Positions 61,108 to 64,000 of a stretch of 64,000 bases of DNA are shown one piece after another (position 1 is the first letter of the stretch; each line of letters starts with the position of its first letter). Where the stretch lies: assembly GCF_000247815.1 (NCBI RefSeq), contig NC_021674.1, forward strand, positions 27,623,763 to 27,687,762, read 5' to 3'. Below the pieces are notes generated by a model. That model saw only the letters and a list, made by a program, of their open reading frames with translations, ran no database searches and was not told the origin of the DNA. The DNA comes from Ficedula albicollis. Its lineage: Eukaryota > Chordata > Aves > Passeriformes > Muscicapidae. A program made the translations under genes and the position numbers.

Positions 61108-61846
61108 CAAGGTGCACCTTGGGGTAGGGCAAACCCAGGCACAAATACAAGTGGAGCAGAAAACTGGCTGAGAGCAGCCCGGGGGAGAAGGGCTTGGGGG
61201 TGCTGGTGGGTGAGAGGCTGGACATGACCCAGCCATGGGCACTCCCAGCCCAGAGAGCCAAACACATCCTGGGCTGCATCCAGAGCAGCGTGGGCAGCAG
61301 GGCAGGGAGGGGACTCTGCCCCTCTGCTCTGCCCTGGTGAGACCCACCTGGAACCCTGCATCCAGCCCTGGGGGCCCAGCTCAGGAGGGACATGGACCTG
61401 TTAGAGACAGTCCAGGGAAGGACCACAAAGATGATCAGAGGGCTGGAGCACCTCTCCTATGAAGACAGGCTGAGAGAGTTGGGGTTGTTCAGCCTAGAGA
61501 AGAGAGGGCTCCAGGGAAACCTTATAGAATATAAATACTTAAAGGGAGCTACAAGAGAGGTGGATAGGGACTTTTGACAAATGCATGTATTAATAGGAAA
61601 ATGAGTAATGGCTTTAAACTGACAAAGGGCAGGTTTAGATTAGATACTAGGAAAAAATTCTTTATTGTGAGGGGGGTGAGACACTGGCACGAGTTGCCCA
61701 GGGAAAATGCCCCATCCCTGGAAGTCTCCAAGGCCAAACTGGATGGGGCTCTGAGAAACCTGGTGCAAAGTGTCCTTGCCCATGGGAGGGGACTTGGAAT
61801 TGGATGGTCTTTACGAACTCTTCCAACTCAAACCATTCTATGATAA
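61094..61846 (+). mobile_element. CR1 LINE, 5'-truncated, longest and youngest-looking copy
   Basis: About 750 bases of near-continuous CR1 3' sequence: GGGCTTGGGGGTGCTGGTGG near 61190, CCTGGGCTGCATCCAGAGCA near 61269, the CTCTGCCCTGGTGAGACCC block, GATGATCAGAGGGCTGGAGC near 61431, AGACAGGCTGAGAGAGTTGG near 61462, GTTGCCCAGGGAAAATGCCC near 61694 and CCTTGCCCATGGGAGGGGAC near 61773. It ends ACCATTCTATGATAATTGG, the family's terminal repeat. Remnants of the reverse-transcriptase C-terminal coding region are frameshifted (plus frames at 61235-61462, 61392-61577 and 61574-61843 each carry part), so it encodes nothing functional. 5' truncation is typical of CR1 retrotransposition. Confidence 0.95.
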
Positions 61847-61849
61847 TTG

Positions 61850-64000
61850 GTCTCATCATTTCCAGCTTTCTGCCTACTTCTTTTTGACAGTTCACATCCA
61901 ACTATTACAACAAAGTTCTTTAAATGCCAAACATAGAAAAAAAGTGTTTATTCTAAAAAAGAAAAAAAAAAGCTAAGAAACAATTCATACATGAAAACAC
62001 AGAATTTTGATTAATTATTCTCGTTCATCAGCAGTTCAATCTGATCCTAGATAAGCCTTCCAGAATTAATTGGCATATCTCTCCTTTCTGTTAGGCTGTC
62101 ACTTACCATAACAAACCATAAAATGTGTACCTCTGTACTTTAATACAAAATATTTACCATATAATTTTCTGAAGAGAGTATAAAGAGAATCCTCAAAAGG
62201 AAACACTACAGAATTTATGAGGAAATACATTTTTGAAATAATGACAATCACACCAACTTAAAGCACTTAGATTAACTCTATGAATTTTTGTCTGAAATTA
62301 TCTATATTGTTGTGCTGTACCTACTGTCAACAAAACTAAGTATTTGAAAATCTATATTATATGTGTTGATTGCTATCATAATTACTTTTTCCTGCCAATG
62401 GCAAGTGTGAGGTATTATACTTCTGGAGATTAACATGGGAGATGTGCAACTGGCTCCTGCACTGTGCAAGGATTTACACTGTAAAGTACTTATGAGTTAC
62501 AACAAAGATTGAAGTGAATGAAGTACCTGCTAAGTAAATGATCTTGAAAATATATCCAATAACTCTATTATAATTTACGGTTTTTTCAATGCTAAGTATG
62601 ACAGCACATTTCTGACTCTGGAACAGGAAAATTCAATGGGAATTGGAAGGATAAACACTTCTTTTTCAAGGTGCTTTGAAACAAGAAAAAAAATTCAATA
62701 AGAATTTTATCTGAGCAAACAATTAGAAGGCATTATTTGGAGGGCTTCCAGAAGTTCCATCTCTGCTTTGATTTGTTTGATTCTATTATCTTAGTGGATA
62801 CTGGTCTGTTTTAATTTCTTTGAATTATGTATATTCAAAGACAATACATTTTCCTGTCCATTTTAAAAATATAGATATCTCCATTTTTAAATGCCAAACC
62901 TGTATGACCATTTTATTCAGCTTAAAACCATTATAAACTGCTTCCTTTTGTTACTGCTACCATTTACATGTAGTTACTTTTAAGTCAGGGCTTACAAAGC
63001 TGTTCACATTTTAAAGGTCAACTTTATGGTACTGAAAAAGTCTGCTTCTCATGAGAAAAGTTACAAAATTCCTCAGGAGTGTGCCTACATATAGCAAAGA
63101 ATGATTAAATTGCTGCATGCATTTGCTTTTAAAAATTCATGAGTTCTTCAACTCGATAGCTATACATAAGAGTTTCTTTAGGAAAAACAATAAAAACGGT
63201 GTTTCGTGAAATTTAAAGTGTCAAATGTCCTACAAAAAATAAAAACAAAAAAAAATATTGAACACAAGCTTCAGTTTCTACCTTAGACTTGTGAATTTTC
63301 AAACTTTTTAAAATATTATTATTAATCTAAAACCAGATGCAACAAACACAGTCCTTGTTATTAATCAAGATAATTAATCCTCTGCCCTGGTAGGAGTTAT
63401 TTTATATAAATAGTTGACTTTTGGTTTCAGCACTTTTTCACTGATGTGCATGTAAAAGCAATGTCTGCTAATCTCAGCTGGCAAAGGGAGAAATTTTACA
63501 GTGCATAAATACTGACAGTTCACTGCTATTTAATAAATAGCTGCACTAGTCCAATCAAAACCAGCCAAAATCCACCTACATAAATATATTTTCTGAGACA
63601 ATCTAAGATGAAGAATCTTCCTCTGTTACTTTAACCTAGGAAATAATCATAAAATGGACTCAGATTCACCTGTCAGTAAGTAAGCTTCTCCCACAGCAGA
63701 TGTGCAGCTGCACACATCCCTTTCCCATAGGGAATTTATCTTGGTTAATTTTCCACAGAAAATATAATGCATGATTTTAAAAGCAGATTATGGTTGTGAA
63801 CAAAATTATCAAATTAATTCTTACTAGTTATAAAACCCCCTCTGTTTATCTGGCTAAGCTCATTTTTAGCAGACTCTTTAACCATGCAAAGAAAAGGAAT
63901 TAATATTTTCTACTTTGGGAATGTCCAATTAAATAGTAAGTAAACTTACAAATTGCTTCAAATTACCACAATTTAAAAATGAGAACCAAAACACAGCAAA
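61850..64000. other. Non-coding stretch to window end
   Basis: AT-rich unique sequence with an A-rich patch at 61956-61971. Nothing recognised. Confidence 0.45.

Noticed and set aside
61019..61462. ORFs of 75-135 codons on both strands
   Set aside because: By-products of the CR1 copy; the true reverse-transcriptase frame is broken by frameshifts.
1..64000. tRNA, rRNA or snRNA genes
   Set aside because: No cloverleaf box A/box B pair, ribosomal core motif or snRNA signature was recognised on either strand by eye.

Overview
This window reads as non-coding vertebrate nuclear DNA, almost certainly from a bird. The base composition is AT-rich, stops are dense in all six frames, and there are no operons, ribosome-binding sites or bacterial-style genes. 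The strongest taxonomic signal is the transposon content. There are CR1 (chicken repeat 1) LINE 3' ends, including one relatively young and long copy at about 61.09-61.85 kb, and three LTR fragments that resemble avian endogenous-retrovirus LTR families. I cannot place the bird to order.

No protein-coding gene can be named. Most long ORFs lie inside CR1 or LTR copies, inside locally duplicated sequence, or opposite A-rich stretches. In the first 17 kb, four minus-strand intervals look exon-like, with an open frame and plausible splice or stop signals. Their splice phases do not chain into one consistent gene, so they are listed only as low-confidence candidates. All six recognised CR1 fragments lie on the plus strand. 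That would fit a host gene transcribed from the minus strand, with the window as its introns, but it is only a weak hint.

Layout: 0-16 kb is AT-rich unique sequence with one ancient CR1 (about 1.15-1.53 kb), a second CR1 (about 6.5-6.9 kb) and the exon-like intervals. 16.6-26.2 kb is unique sequence with five two-copy tandem duplications. 28.8-35 kb is the repeat-rich core: two LTR fragments, two CR1 copies and three tandem duplications. 35-52 kb is mostly unique, with five tandem duplications and a short CR1 tail. 52.08-53.05 kb looks like a conserved regulatory element. 57.5-58.1 kb is an LTR with a TATA-like box. 61.0-61.85 kb is the youngest-looking CR1, whose 5' junction is itself tandemly duplicated.

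The most unusual pattern is a set of at least 14 independent head-to-tail duplications, each of exactly two copies. Their periods run from 43 to 147 bp and most copies differ by only 0-4 substitutions or small indels. I found none of this size in the first 16.6 kb. Three further duplications (one of the 14 plus two shorter ones) involve transposon sequence and so occurred after those insertions. They may be real recent small duplications or unmerged contig ends in the assembly, and raw long reads would decide which.
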